A stretch of DNA of 64,000 nucleotides from Apostichopus japonicus (GCF_037975245.1 NC_092577.1:23338398-23402397); one strand, 5' to 3'. Positions 49,201-59,807 are shown, numbered from the stretch's first letter. Numbers and translations: made by a program. Notes: a model not told the origin generated them from the sequence alone.

Positions 49201-52200
49201 ATTCTCACTGGTTGCTAATGTCACTATAAACTTGTATTTTCATTCATAGCCCTCCAAAGGATGTCAAGATGTTGATGACAAAAGCGATCATGGCAGAATT
49301 TCCATCACTTGATAACGAAGATGGTGATGGACATGTGAGTAGTCATTGTGATTTTAGGCTACAGTATAGGCTTGGGGATTGATTCACATACACACGAATC
49401 ACACACAAGGAAAGGAGATGAAATGGAAAGCATATGTTAGCAAACACAGCATACGTGTGTACTATAAAAAAAAAATTGCATGGATGGTCATGTGAGGTAC
49501 TCAGTGGCAAATGCCTGTAGCCCATGCAGGGAACGGAAGAGATAACACAAGTAGTAAAATATGTCAGTGACCATATTCAGTCCAAGTCATCTGATGCCTG
49601 CAATGGATACTTTAAAAAAGACTGTCCTAATGACAAGCTACTTTTTGGTGTGACACAGTAAAGCCTTAGTATTGAAGTGATATACAGAACCAATGTTGTA
49701 TATGAATATTATTATATAACTAGAAATGCATTTGCTACGCAAACACTACAGTATATCCCCGGGACCAGGGAGTTCCAATCAGCCACCAATGACCTTAACA
49801 AAGGTACAAACCTCTCAAAAGAAAGTTTGTTTGGACCCATTGGAGAATGGAGATGACATCCACCAAGTTTCCTTCCAATCCTACCAACTTGAAAAAATTT
49901 GCCAAAATCCAAAATGGTCGCTGCTATGAACTTCGATGACCTCCAAACTACATGAACTTCATTCGGGACCCAATGTAGATCACATCCACCAAGTTTCATT
50001 CAAATCGGACAAACTTCAAACTTCGCATAAATTATGCAAATTAGCGGTTCCCTGGGGGCCGACACTGCCCAATTTCGAACTTGTCCGAGCTTTCATTATG
50101 GTGAACATGTATACCAGGATTGAAGTCAATGGGGGTATGCGCTGAAGCGTGAGAGTGCTAACGCCTAAAGTTTCCGACGGCGACGGCGGTGAGGCCAAAA
50201 ACATAATATTCCCGGACTTTGTCCCAGGGATATAATCACATTTTGAGAAAAGAATTTCCTGACATTCAATTCAATCTACAGCGTCGGCCTATGATCGTTC
50301 GGCCGAGTATTGGAAATGTTAGCGCTCTCACGCTCAAGCACATTGACCGATTAACTTGCAACTTTGCAGATGTGTTTGTTCTACTAAAATCTCGGATGAG
50401 TTCGATTGTGGGTGTCGTGGCGCACCGGGCACTGCTAATATGCATAATTTGCGCCAAATTTTTAAGTTTGTCCGATTTGAGTGAATTTGGTATATGGGGG
50501 GGGGGGACTTTGCGTGCTGAAAAAGATGGCAATATTTCAAGGTCAAATTGGGCTGTTAATTTGCATAATTCACGCCAATTTTCCAAGTTGGTCCGATCTG
50601 AACGAAGCTTGGTGTACGGGAAAAGCTTTATGTACAAAAAATGGGGTGGTCATTGCTAGGTCATCGGAGGTCAAATTGGTGGCCATTTTGATTTCTTTGC
50701 GAAACAGGTGTGTCGCTGATTTGCACGTTTCGGAACATGGCGATCGTTTTGGGGCCCACTTGCAGTTTCGCACCATATCACCACCACCCGGCGGCCATTT
50801 TAGTGCGGTATGGTGTATCGGGATCGAACAGCTCGAAAAGTACACGGAAGTGTGGGGTTGACTAGTTGACTATGACCAGGGTAATATCTGTGAAGCGCTT
50901 TGAGACTGGCTTCGTCGGTATAAAGCGCTAGCGAGATATTATTATTATTATTTTTTTGGATTTTTTTACGAAACTAGTTTGTTGCTTATTTGCGCGTTTT
51001 GGGACATGGCAGTCGCACCCAGTTTCGCACCCATGTGACCCCACCCGGATTGCTCAGATGTGGGCATATACACGTTGGCGGTTTACCCGCCAGCTGATGT
51101 CTAGTTATTTATGATGAATATTATTAAGCATTCCGTTCTTACAATATGGTGGCCTAAATGTAGTAGTATTTTCAAAGTTTTGTTAATTGCAATACCATTT
51201 TCCAACGATCTTCAGATTGCAAAAATATGTTCATCATATGCAGTAATCATTTTATGTTAACTTATACAGCTAGCTTGGTACACCCCTGGAATCTGTGGCC
51301 ATGATGCATCTGGACTCCTTGAGAACAGATTAAGGAATCTCCGGAAGAGGAACCTGTGCGAGAAGGCTGTGACTTCACTCAAGGAAATTCCAAAGCCGAA
51401 CCTAGTCAGTACAGTTGATCTAGCACTCTCTGAAGGTGAGTCTGAATTGATTTTCAGCCAAGTCACAAGAGAATCCCTTCAGTCAGGAATGTGCCCGAAA
51501 AAGTGCAATGCAGTATTGGAACATGCACCATATAAAACAACCTGGATAGGTTTTTATAGTAATTTTACAGTAAAAAGTTACCAAGTGCGTGGGAAAATGG
51601 ATATACCCACACAAGTACCTCGGGAGAAAAACACGAGTGCACTGCTGGGTAGTGGGTACTGACACCCATTGCCGACTGGCAGGGGAGAGCGGATGGCCGT
51701 GTAGTACGGATCTGAACTCTGGATCTTAGGATAGCTGGTTCGGGTCCTCCTTGGGGCTTTTCGGTGTGTCTCATCGTCGCTCAGTTGAGTTAGTTCAGTA
51801 CCCTGTAAAATTTTATCTCTGCTTCAGCAAATTGCGACACCCCCCACCCCCCCCCCTCCTGGCCGCTGTCAGTTGGTGCAAGCTAGAGAATATCATCTCC
51901 TCATTTTATCAAGCGGTTAGCTCAAATGGTAGAGCACCCGCTTTCGCCTGAAATTCAAACCCAGAACAAGTCTTGCTGAAGACTTTAAAAATGGAACATA
52001 CTGCCAGCGTTCATGGTGCTCAGCATTAAGTACAGAGTATGAAAGACGAACCAGTGATGGAAAAAGATGGCGCAGATAAAACCATGACGAGTTAAAAGTG
52101 AGCTCAACTTAAGAACCAAACCTTTCATTTTAATTCATGAACCCTTCAATTCCGGACCACAATTTGGAGCTTCTTTGAAGGCCGCTAGTCTGTTTAATGG

Positions 52201-55200
52201 GAATTATTCTTTATCTTTCCTAAGATATGCCTGAGGATGCTGACATGACTGCTATGATTAACTGGCTAAAGCACCACAATGCACCTGCACAACAGGTCAC
52301 TGAAATGATGAAGCAGACTTGCCGGTACCGTGCTAACAAGATACGGACTGAAAAAGAAAGGCCGCTGCGTGAGCTATTGAAGGAATATCCACGGCTCATC
52401 GATACGGATGGAATGGTAAGTGTGACAAATTTCAGTAAATCATAGGAGCATTGGCCAGAAAGACCCCTAACTGCACCAAACTTTTGCCTATAAACACTGG
52501 TCTACTCTTGGTGATCAACCACAAGGGTATCTACCTACCTGCATCAACTATGAGCTATGAAACTATCTTGGCGGTCTACTCCCATGTTTTTTCACTGCAA
52601 CATCCCCATACTTTTCAAAATGTTACAAGTAGTTTCTCGAGTTAGACATTAACTAGTCGGAGAAAATAAATTTATTACACTGGGTGGTTTTTACTTCTTT
52701 GTGACTTTGTTCAGCCTGGTTGCCCTATTTTATGACCATTTTGTTGTCACGAATAAACAATTCTGTGCCCCTTCACTTGCCCGACAAAGAATACGCATAC
52801 TATGAGGAGGCCTCTTAGTAGGCTTCTGCACAGCGTTTGGCTAGTTCGTAGAGTCAATCAAACTTCATTGAGCGGCTAATATAGTGGTTAAATCTTGGCT
52901 TCCAAAATTCTGAGGGTGGACTGCTGACATGCCAGACATTATAAAGTGCACTTGGTTGTCTGCCAGTTGGCATGCCATAAACTGCATAAAATGCCAAACC
53001 GCATCGGGGGTGTTCAAAGAATCAGACAGCTACGCCAGTTAAAAGGTCTACGTGAACTATGAATGATCTGTGACAATTCATGTCACCCTGGGGCACGAAG
53101 GGTTAAATATTGGCGCAAAATGTATGTGATCTGTTTAGAATTACAACATGTTTTCCCGTTGTGCTATCTGTTACAGGTAGAGCAGGATTTCAGGATTCTG
53201 TTCCCGGAGCTGTGCGATTCCCTCTATATGAAGTGGCCGGGATTCTGTACAAAAGTCATACAGTATGCCGACCGGCAACTGAAGTGGAGACCCCTGTTGA
53301 ACTTACGTGGGATGACAGATGGGGGTGAGTAAAGCATTATCTCAACTATAACGTTTTCCCTGGCAGGAGACCTCTTAGCATGTGATATATTTCTACCACA
53401 CTTGTATGGTGAGCTCTTCTATCAGGTTGTGTTCATCAAACAACCTGAGAGCGTTAAGGGGCATGTGTTCTAACTAACTTGTTGGTGGTGGTTACATTCC
53501 TTCCCACCCAACCCCCTATAATTGTGTAATGTTATTAAGATTATTCCTAGAGCTGTACAATGCACCCATTCCTTTGTTCCATGGAACCACTAAATTGTAA
53601 TCACTTGCTAATGGAGAGCGGTTTGTATATTTGGTGTATAACTTTCGAACCAATTCTCAGCACTTTTTGTCGATCAGATGCTCTCCAATAGCCTAATTTC
53701 TCAAATTGCTAGCCTTCTTGTTTCTTTGTAGTCTTCATATTTATTAGCAGCCTTTGTGTGAACGACTGACAACAGATTATTTCTAGCTGAATGAATATTA
53801 CTATGCAGGGACAAACTTACAGACCTGAAATGTTGGTATGTCGCACAATATCGGCAACTCCATGTTGCAACAATTGACAGTGTCCAGTTGGTTTGGTTGG
53901 AGTTTATTTCCTGTTGGTAGGCCTTGAACTCGCACTGCAAACATTATTTTTTTCTGAAGTTTTATTTTCATAACATATGCAATGGCAATTGTATAATTGT
54001 TTCCTTGTATTACAGATGACGAGGAATCTAACGTTGCACTTCAACTTTTGGGCCTCCTCTTCCCTACTGGAAGTCAGCGGACAGCTGGAAGAAAAGGGCC
54101 CGACAAGAGAGCAACAGTAGAAGAAGCTCTTCAGTCTTTCATTCAAATTGAGGAGGTGAGACATGAATCGCTCTTCTGTATTTGGAAAGTAGTTTATTTT
54201 CATCTTGTGCTTTATGTACTATAGCAATGTATGATGCGTGCTTGACATGATGATGGTACGATAGGTACTGCTGTTTGTGACAGAGAAGCTGGTCATTGTG
54301 AGTGAGTGCCAGTGTAAGGCTTGGGACCTATAAGGTTTTTTGATGATGGAATGTACTCTGCAGTACAATTTTGACATGGAGATTGCATAGAAACAGACAG
54401 ACCACACCTTGAATGAATCGGTAATGCTTAATGTCCAAATGTCATTCAAAGTGTGAATGGAGACATTGTTTGAAATGGGTTTTATTCATTCATTTTTTTC
54501 ATTCAAGGCTAAGATTGCCACAAAGTGCCCTTCAGGATAATTGATATGTGCAACAGCCTATGCCAGTAATGTGGGGAAGAAATCCACAATTAGTATGTCA
54601 TCAGCATCTGTCATTAATATAACTCGTATTTTAGTGGCAATTGCTTTTCCCCACCCCACCCCTAAAGCAATGTTGTGGGTGAAGGAAACATCTGCAACCT
54701 ACCTGACGGGTAACCCGGTACCCTCGTTCCATTATTCTACCCGATGCAATCACTACTTATTAGGGATATCGCTCTTTCTAAAGACTGGAAGGTGTCGATC
54801 AATATGCAGTGGCGGGAGTGTGGCTTAGCGGTACAGTGCCTGCTTTGCATGCGAGAGGTCCCCGGTTCGATTCCTGCCTGTCAATTCTGGGTAAATTTTC
54901 CAGAGGTGGCTGCAACTGCAGTTGTGATGGACGAGGTCTTCGACTTGAATTCCTGGTTCTGCCGAGGTCTGGTGGACTTGTGAAATGGTTGGGGTTGGTG
55001 AACGGGGCTCTTGAAATAAGTCTCGCTCATCAGCTGTAAGCAGTGACGCTGGACAGCTCCCGCTCCTCCGGGTTCTGAGAAAGTGGTCAGCTCCTGGAGT
55101 GCACTGTCGTCCGTCGGATGGGGACGTTAAATGGCGGTCCCAAGAGCAGGATGGGATTGGATTGGTTACACCCCTGCCTCGACGTCTGGGCACTCTTCGA

Positions 55201-55631
55201 AAAGAGAAGGCGAGTTATCATCCACGCCCAAAACCAGCCAAGGTTCCTCGATGAGCCTTCAGGCTTTCTGAACCCTTAGTAACTAAACTAATATATTTTG
55301 TTCTATTGTCTTCCAGATTGGTACCAACATACCCACATTTTTGGAGGGGAACAAACAGACGCAGCCGTTCATCCTAGCCCTTGGGGAGAGAAAGTCTCCG
55401 GAACAGTTGTTTGTAGTGGTTGAAGGACAGACAGTCTCATGCAGTAGCTTATTGCATGCAGTGGACGTGTGTTTCAAGCTTTTTTATTTGTTAGACGTCC
55501 ACTACCCATGGCAATGCTCCAATACGTGGGATTTTGTCCAGAAGTTTATATATGGGATAGGAGATGGCAAAGGCAAAGGACGTAGTGCCTCGGCAGTCAC
55601 ACTGCTTTGTAACTATCTGAAGGCAAAATAG
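37250..55631 (+). CDS. SAM-domain protein, SAMD3-like (copy B), ten exons, 536 aa
   Basis: Exons: 37,250-37,313; 40,699-40,817; 47,397-47,639; 48,405-48,544; 49,250-49,334; 51,270-51,435; 52,225-52,415; 53,177-53,324; 54,016-54,155; 55,317-55,631. All introns are GT-AG and phases match at every junction, giving 1,611 nt with one terminal stop. Residues 1-61 form a SAM domain (MDFVEEKLREWGLERFL through LKLKKELKLLK). Residues 62-142 are a Ser/Gly/Pro-rich linker ending in basic KRMRMDF. Residues 143-432 hold helical segments typical of the SAMD3-like family (INWLKHHNAP, LLKEYPRL, LFPELCDSLYMKWPGF, VALQLLGLLFP). The terminal exon carries the conserved block VDVCFKLFYLLDVHYPWQC and IYGIGDGKGKGRS. 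Length is close to human SAMD3 (about 520 aa). SAM domains usually mediate protein or RNA binding; the true role is unknown. Intron 1 holds a piggyBac element; intron 2 holds a transposase-like ORF and two hAT elements. Codons are ordinary and no disruption is seen. The family name is from memory of sequence style, so moderately sure. Confidence 0.88.
37467..40405. mobile_element. piggyBac-superfamily element with TTAA TSD (non-autonomous derivative)
   Basis: Perfect 14-bp terminal inverted repeats CCCTTTCCAGGCCA (37,467-37,480) and TGGCCTGGAAAGGG (40,392-40,405) are flanked by TTAA at 37,463-37,466 and 40,406-40,409, the piggyBac hallmark. It is 2,939 bp long and sits in intron 1 of the SAM-domain gene. 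Only a remnant of a transposase N-terminus is seen (minus strand, 39,725-40,079). The central part has no transposase and includes two GC-rich hairpins at 37,864-37,913 and CCGTG-rich sequence at 39,600-39,665. Perfect termini suggest it was moved by a transposase supplied elsewhere, fairly recently. Confidence 0.92.
39725..40079 (-). pseudogene. piggyBac transposase N-terminal acidic region, remnant
   Basis: From ATG at 40,079 the frame reads MENSSSERDSSGSSEPSGDE then DENNFDLDTLI and stops. A neighbouring frame continues PLSDDSGDNSSDSD...SAKKRKVGDDSFD...GESESSDDERSEQ. Asp/Glu/Ser-rich N-termini are typical of piggyBac transposases. The position inside exact piggyBac ends supports this. The catalytic domain is absent. 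Confidence 0.6.
41058..41130. repeat. Small inverted-repeat element with TACCGGTA palindromes
   Basis: ACTGTGAA (41,058-41,065) and TTCACAGT (41,123-41,130) bound a 73-bp block holding three copies of the palindromic core ATACCGGTAT or a close variant. A C/A homopolymer run precedes it. It may be a minimal MITE or a fold-back relic. Confidence 0.6.
41448..43946 (+). CDS. C2H2 zinc-finger, CACTA/Tnp2-like transposase-related protein, intact (832 aa)
   Basis: A single open frame of 832 codons begins MGFVCSQCG at ATG 41,448 (context caatATGG). Two N-terminal fingers are visible: C5-C8-H22-H27 and C41-C46-H60-H64. An acidic/proline linker follows (about 70-115). The body has motifs expected of an RNase H-fold Tnp2-type enzyme: LYVDDFEVSNPL, VGDNLGIHSLFGF (D398), SPDIMHDILEGV (D480/D484), QMWCLIRH, KPKHHFMTHYPSAI (H624-H629) and MRFEAFHNFSRR (E649). 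A D..D..E triad of D398, D480 or D484, and E649 is an inference from spacing and conservation with the 60-kb copy. No intron or disruption is seen. It lies in the sense orientation within intron 2 of the SAMD3-like gene; its own ends (TIRs) were not found. It could be a live transposase, a host-adopted gene, or part of a paired system. Confidence 0.88.
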   Translation: MGFVCSQCGIVINGSPKALLWHLRIAHHLINGHVFTKSIACGQNGCERSFSGRTAAFRKHLGTHNYDNDDVPVHVPVPAPPDADFADVPADNLDADHDEVEPDEPEGELWDELTTEEVENRAAMLVAGLLASSSTVHSTVTQVVEQASDLINDMSSFMMQRVKQFATTVGIPHDDQHLQALLTDIDGVSHPFRNVGSQYKQRKFFQNCKAFVAAEELPMGVAYYPVNNPSTGNVQQHMKTVTFQYIPIKPLMKMILEETDVLKISSTHMMSEDGLLRDFQDGSFCRESPLLSSSATIKLILYVDDFEVSNPLSPKAGIHKLGAVYFTIANLPPKYRSTLSNMLLLMLFNSGDASLYGYGAVFAQFIQDINELIADGLHIVTNFFNGNVKIAIGQIVGDNLGIHSLFGFAGGFTANYLCRVCKLHRDAIRTSVKEQQGLLRTLENYQADVAQDDLQQTGVKSPCALNDISHFHVINSRSPDIMHDILEGVCPLELKLVLQQLIHKELLTLNELNARVTSFNYGIPDKRNKPVPFTANALRSPDGAPGQNAAQMWCLIRHVAVMLGDLVPEGDEHWELHLALLDCLDIIFSPIISNGDTKYLSELISDHHQLFLELFPERHLKPKHHFMTHYPSAIRLNGPLIHLWVMRFEAFHNFSRRLSHIVCNFQNIAKTLAYRNQMLLCFNILSKKAFGSEPLEVGPGETVIIASLDNGAVIARNMHMALYDEIFVCKWCRFHGVEYRKYLMVVVGKEDGLPVFAKIIQIFAYESIATFMCELWHTVQFSRHYHAYVVEPLGAKDIVFVGVKDLLDFHPLHAVKGRNCSKFLISPRHIIG
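43978..45578. mobile_element. Non-autonomous hAT element, 24-bp TIR, exact 8-bp TSD
   Basis: The termini are perfect 24-bp inverted repeats beginning TAGGGATCGGACAAATGCGC, flanked by GTCAAAGT at 43,970-43,977 and 45,579-45,586. It is 1,601 bp long. Both subterminal regions hold five direct GCGTTTTTT words (44,004-44,090 and 45,470-45,547), probably transposase-binding repeats. No transposase frame was found. It landed 31 bp after the stop codon of the transposase-like ORF. Confidence 0.94.
45587..46677. other. Intron sequence, no gene recognised
   Basis: Part of intron 2 of the SAM-domain gene between two hAT elements. No frame or repeat structure is supported. Confidence 0.6.
46678..47351. 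mobile_element. Second, diverged hAT element of the same group
   Basis: It starts TAGGCATCGGACAAATGCAC and ends GCAGTTGTTCGATGCCTA, imperfect inverted termini related to the element at 43,978. AAAAACGCA-type words (the complement of TGCGTTTTT) recur near the left end. The flanking 8-mers do not match well, so it is older. It ends 45 bp before exon 3 of the SAM-domain gene. Confidence 0.8.
49715..51113. mobile_element. Unclassified 1.4-kb insertion with 13-bp TSD in intron 5
   Basis: ATGAATATTATTA occurs on both sides (49,702-49,714 and 51,114-51,126). Just inside are ATAACTAGA (49,716) and TCTAGTTAT (51,100-51,108). The interior holds repeated phrases of the TCCACCAAGTTTC/TCCGATTTGAGTG type and a GCGCTTTGAGAC...AAAGCGCTAGCGAGATATTATTATT segment. 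No protein is encoded. The long duplication with short inverted ends leaves the class open. Confidence 0.7.
51905..51965 (+). repeat. tRNA-like fragment, possible SINE head
   Basis: GCGGTTAGCTCAAATGGTAGAGC gives an A-box-like segment; GAAATTCAAACCC about 30 bp later is a weak B box. No full cloverleaf forms. It lies in intron 6 of the SAM-domain gene and may belong to a longer SINE. Confidence 0.4.
54813..55215 (+). mobile_element. tRNA-derived SINE
   Basis: The head resembles tRNA-Ala: A box TGGCTTAGCGG (54,821-54,831), a TGCTTTGCATGCGAGAG anticodon-arm-like segment, and a canonical B box GGTTCGATTCC (54,864-54,874). A tRNA-unrelated body ends with GGACGTTAAATGGCGGTCCC (about 55,122), a module seen in several invertebrate SINEs. 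It is located in intron 9 of the SAM-domain gene. Confidence 0.82.
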
Positions 55632-55707
55632 GGCACATAGGAGTGAATGCTTCGATCAGGAACCTTGCATTGGGTTCTACAATTTAATTGTTCATATTTA
55701 GTTGTTG

Positions 55708-56640
55708 TTAGGCCAAGTAAAAAATAAACATGTTTCTCGTCCCCGCCCGCTTCCATTTTTGGGGACGCGTTTTTTCTATTATTTTTTATTCATGACAACT
55801 TGGGGTCAAACCAGGAAAATAGGCATATTTAAGCCTAAAAATATCAAAATTAAATAAAAATTGCAGAAATGATTTAAGTCATCCCTTAAAAAAACCCATT
55901 AAAACGTAGTATAGACAGTGACACCACATATTTGCATGATTTTCAACGACAAAATGCTCTTAACGTTTTTTCGAAATGGTCAGAAAATTCCAAATGCACA
56001 ATCGAATGCGACAAAAAAAAATCACAAAACTGGTATGTGGCAATTACATACAAAAATCGTCATGACAAGCAATCTCGATTTGGTGAAAACCAGTTTTAAA
56101 ATTCACACTATTTAGTAAAAGAAAAAGTATTCAAATACCCCATCAACTATATCCCTGTATTAAAAATTTATAACTCGCATTCGAGTAATTTATGACAAAT
56201 AAACAAATTTCTTGTTTTTAAGCTTGGTTGGTTTGGTTCACAAAATCACAATTGGCCAGGCCCTAGACAAGGCTCAGCTAGTCCATGAAACTGTGGTTCG
56301 GTAATTGTACCTCATACATCAGTCACAAACCAGTATTCTTCTGATAAAACTGCCAGCATCAACTCGACGGCTCTCCTTTTGCGATTTGCGATTAGGGGCA
56401 AGGCTAAGCCTATTAATAGACCCTGAACATTTTGATTTGAAGTACATAGCCGCAGCTATCATCAGATAGTGCTCATTTTGATTTTATTATGAATTTGTAA
56501 GATTGAAATGCGTGATGGTTCAAAATTTAAAATGCGTAGCCATACATAACCTTGCACAGTCTCAAGCAGTGACGCCCCATCTCCTCCTCAGCTTAGAAAA
56601 TTCGGACGGGAAACATGTTTTTTCTTCTACTTGGCCTTAA
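55708..56640. mobile_element. Non-autonomous DNA transposon with about 33-bp imperfect TIRs
   Basis: The left end (TTAGGCCAAGTA, then AACATGTTTCTCGTCC) is mirrored at the right end, whose complement reads TTAAGGCCAAGTA then AACATGTTTCCCGTCC. It is about 930 bp long with no coding potential. The target-site duplication is unclear; TTA or TTAA is possible. Confidence 0.75.
55723..55728 (+). terminator. Candidate polyadenylation signal AATAAA for the SAM-domain gene
   Basis: AATAAA lies 92 bp after the stop codon of copy B. It sits inside the left terminal repeat of the 55.7-kb transposon, so the gene's 3' end may be supplied by the element. No other AATAAA lies closer to the stop. Confidence 0.55.
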
Positions 56641-58230
56641 CCTTCCGTTGTATATATATACAGGGAGTCTGGGTAGAATTTGTTGTTAAGAAATTTTGAA
56701 TTGGCATAAACTAAAATACTTACTGCACATCAATTATTGCAAAACAATTGATGAACGCAACCAGTGCCTCGAACATCTTGGAGACCTTGTTTTGGTGGAC
56801 AGTGTTTTTCTGTAATTTCTGTAACATGTCTAATATGGACTAAATGAAAGATGATGCTCACATTGCTACCCTAATAGTTCCTTGGAGGCACAATGCTTGA
56901 TTTAAATTTCATGGATGCAAATGCTATCATCAGAATTTCAGTATGAAGTGTTTGAAGGGTTGGATTTTCATGACTTTAAAGCTGTAGTTATTTAGTTGTA
57001 GTGTCTAATTGCACAGTTTAGTATCTAGTTATTTTGACATGGCATCGTAGCTGTGGTTTGTTCTTGATCACCACAGATTTTCCTTCAGATTTATTGTAAT
57101 ATATTGCACAGTTGAGTTACCATGGCAACATTCCATGGGGGGGTGTGGGGGTGGGAGTTAAGTATAATTGCACCAATTCTGGTCAATGCTTTAAAACTAC
57201 AAATACACATTTATCTACAAACTCTCTAATGCCAAAAGAAAATATCCAATATCTTATTCGGAGTGCATCTTTTTCACTTTCTTGATAATAATCCTCCATG
57301 TCAACACGGCGCAAGTTGAATGTTGTTAAAAAATACACTTACATATGTGGGTAAAACTGTAGAACTACGACATGTGCAATCGCAGTGACACATCCCGTAA
57401 ATGTAAATGAGAAAATCACTTAGTCTCAGAAACATTAATTGGAGGGATAATTCTGCCCCATTCATTCTTGGTTGGTAAATAATAGCCTCAAAATTGGTAC
57501 ACTGCCTGCCCAATGTTATCAAGCCGACCGCCCAAAAACATTTGTGGGCCTAGGCTAGGGCCTAACATTTTTCACTACAGACCAAATGTTGAATAGCCAA
57601 GGGCTCCCTTCTAACGTAACTGAACAAAATTCATCTGTTAACTTCAATAAATTTATTCAGTATGAAAATTACATGTTAAGTGCAAGTTTTGAAAACCAGT
57701 ACAACTTTTGCTTTTGAAACCATAGTTACATACTTCACACTATTTTGCTATAGATGAAGTAATCCTATAAGAAATAAATAGTTAAACATAATGTTCTGAA
57801 GTTGCCCTTTTACTTGAACTGTTTTCTTATTTTTTAGGCATGACTGTAGAGATATTTTAGTTTGACCATGTGTTAGTCCTGTGTGGTTTATCACATGGTA
57901 AAATCAGTTTTGCCGTTGATGCCCTGCAACCAGTTGTCAATATCAAGGGTGTGTGAATGCAGCCAACTAGACGAGGGAAGAGCCATTTCCTGCAACCTAC
58001 GCAGTATATGAAACCCAAAATCTTCTGATGCCCTCCGGGCCAACCGATGGTGGCACTCCACTTGGATAAGTCTTGTCGGCAGTCAATTTGTCCTGGGCAG
58101 AGAACCCTGCACCAGGGGTCAACAAATTTTGTCCATCGAGGGCAAGGTTGTGTACATTGCCAGGTCATAAGTGCTGCCCTCTGCCATACCTGAAATTTTC
58201 AAAACTCCTGTTTGTTTTTCTGATAGTTTT
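56641..58230. other. No gene recognised
   Basis: AT-rich intergenic DNA. A 103-codon minus-strand frame (57,857-58,168) lacks recognisable motifs and was not called. Confidence 0.55.
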
Positions 58231-58234
58231 CTAT

Positions 58235-58415
58235 TTTTTTTTCTAAACGCTCCTGACGGGTACTGAAGTTGCTCCTAATGGGGTACTGCACTTAACTGAG
58301 CAACGGGGAGATAAAGTGCCTTGCTCAAGGAAACAACACAGCGCCCCTGGATGGACTCGAACTCGCAATCCTATGATCTCAGGACTAGAGTCATTACCAC
58401 TAGGCTATGTTACCA
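58235..58415 (-). mobile_element. tRNA-derived SINE (minus strand)
   Basis: On the minus strand a head with A-box-like TAGCCTAGTGGTAATG and B-box-like GAGTTCGAGTCC is followed by TTTCCTTGAGCAAGGCACTT, a common SINE body module. It is probably truncated at its 3' end near 58,235. Confidence 0.75.
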
Positions 58416-58807
58416 CGATCCCCTGATAGTGATGCATTTGTTAATAAGATAATGGGACAACCATGACACACATTACTTCTTGTTCAGTCTTTCTAGTGAT
58501 AAGCGCCTTCATATACCCCCTTTTTTTATACATGTATCTATATGGTTTCCCCTGGTAAATTGTGGTTGAATCTATGTTATATTTGCTAATGTGTAAGGCT
58601 ATACTCTTCTAGGTTCTGAGAGTAACATGCAAATTTGGGAGGCATGCCTTACCTGAATGTGATCAGAAGAGATTTAGTGATCAATGTAGACTGGAACGTC
58701 ATTTGGCTTGCATTTTCAATGTCGGCTTTTGCCTTGATATATGCATCACTCTGAACTGTAATCTGGTTATCTGAACCACATAGTCGTCCCACCAATGGTT
58801 TAAACCG

Positions 58808-59113
58808 TACACTGTTCATTCGGATTGAAAAGCCTGTTAAAAAATGAACCGAAACGGCTCAAATTTGAACCGAACAAATGATCAAATGTGCACTCAAAAC
58901 TTTGAACCGATAAATCGGTTCAAAATGAACTGAGACTGTTCATTTTGAACCGATTTATCGGTTCAAAGTTTTGAACCGGCAAATGGTTCAAAATTTTGAA
59001 CCGGTAAACCGGTTCAAAATGAACAGAGTCGGTTCAGTGCCCATTTGATCCTTTGTCCGGTTCAAATTTGAGCCGTTTCGGTTCATTTTTGAACCGGTTG
59101 TTTTTAGAGTGTA
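58808..59113. mobile_element. GAACCG-array fold-back MITE
   Basis: About 306 bp bounded by TACACTGTTC and its counterpart TTTTTAGAGTGTA. The outer 80-90 bp of each side are inverted copies (both contain AATGAACCGAAACGGCTC). The whole is packed with more than a dozen GAACCG/CGGTTC words, such as TTGAACCGATAAATCGGTTC. TA or GTAC may be the target-site duplication. It is non-coding. Confidence 0.85.
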
Positions 59114-59807
59114 CGGTCATTGATAAACAATGCTCTAAAGAAATGTGAGTTCTTTTTACGGAAATAAAACACGATTAAGTAGTTGTTTTGTCTTTTTTAA
59201 CAACCTTAGATAGACAGAAGTTTATGACTCAGAGAAGTTAAGTATTTGAACTTCTTTACAGATTTAATCAAACTTGGGCCAAATGAGTAGATAATTCCCT
59301 TTTCGCGGTAAAGTTTTCCACACCAATACCTTTGGGAGCAGCCCACCACTATCGGTTTATCCTCACAATTTGCTAACTCTTTGCTTTGTACCTTACACTT
59401 CTGTTATCGTCTACTTCTTGAGCGTTTATCTTTAGCTCTGTTGTAACCAGCTCATGCAGAAACACCTATTTATGGTATTTTGTCTTATTCGTTGTTTCGA
59501 ATGGCAACCGATTTTCCTTGCCGCGACACGTTAGTAAGTTCTTGGAAAATTGTTTTGCCATATGCAATGACCCAATTAGCACTCCCCCCCCCCAATCTAA
59601 AATGGTATTATCTAAAATGGTATTAAATCATACCTGAACAGCAATTTCGTATTATATCTTGAACGTAGCACAGCTGCATGTTCGACTAGACCACTGCTGA
59701 CATGTGTACATTTATAAGTAACAATCGGTACAAAGGTCAACTAACTCGTGTAGGTTTGCTCAGCGGTCTTTCGGCTCAGAGTGGCGAGCCGCGTTACTTA
59801 ACACTTT

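Noticed and set aside
50219-50861. Overlapping 120-146-codon frames as genes
   Set aside because: They lie inside the repeated 49,715-51,113 insertion and show internal repeat phrases, not protein conservation.
51905-51965. Functional tRNA gene
   Set aside because: Weak B box and no full cloverleaf; kept only as a tRNA-like fragment.
57857-58168. 103-codon minus-strand frame as a gene
   Set aside because: No motif recognised; lies in repeat-rich intergenic DNA next to a SINE.
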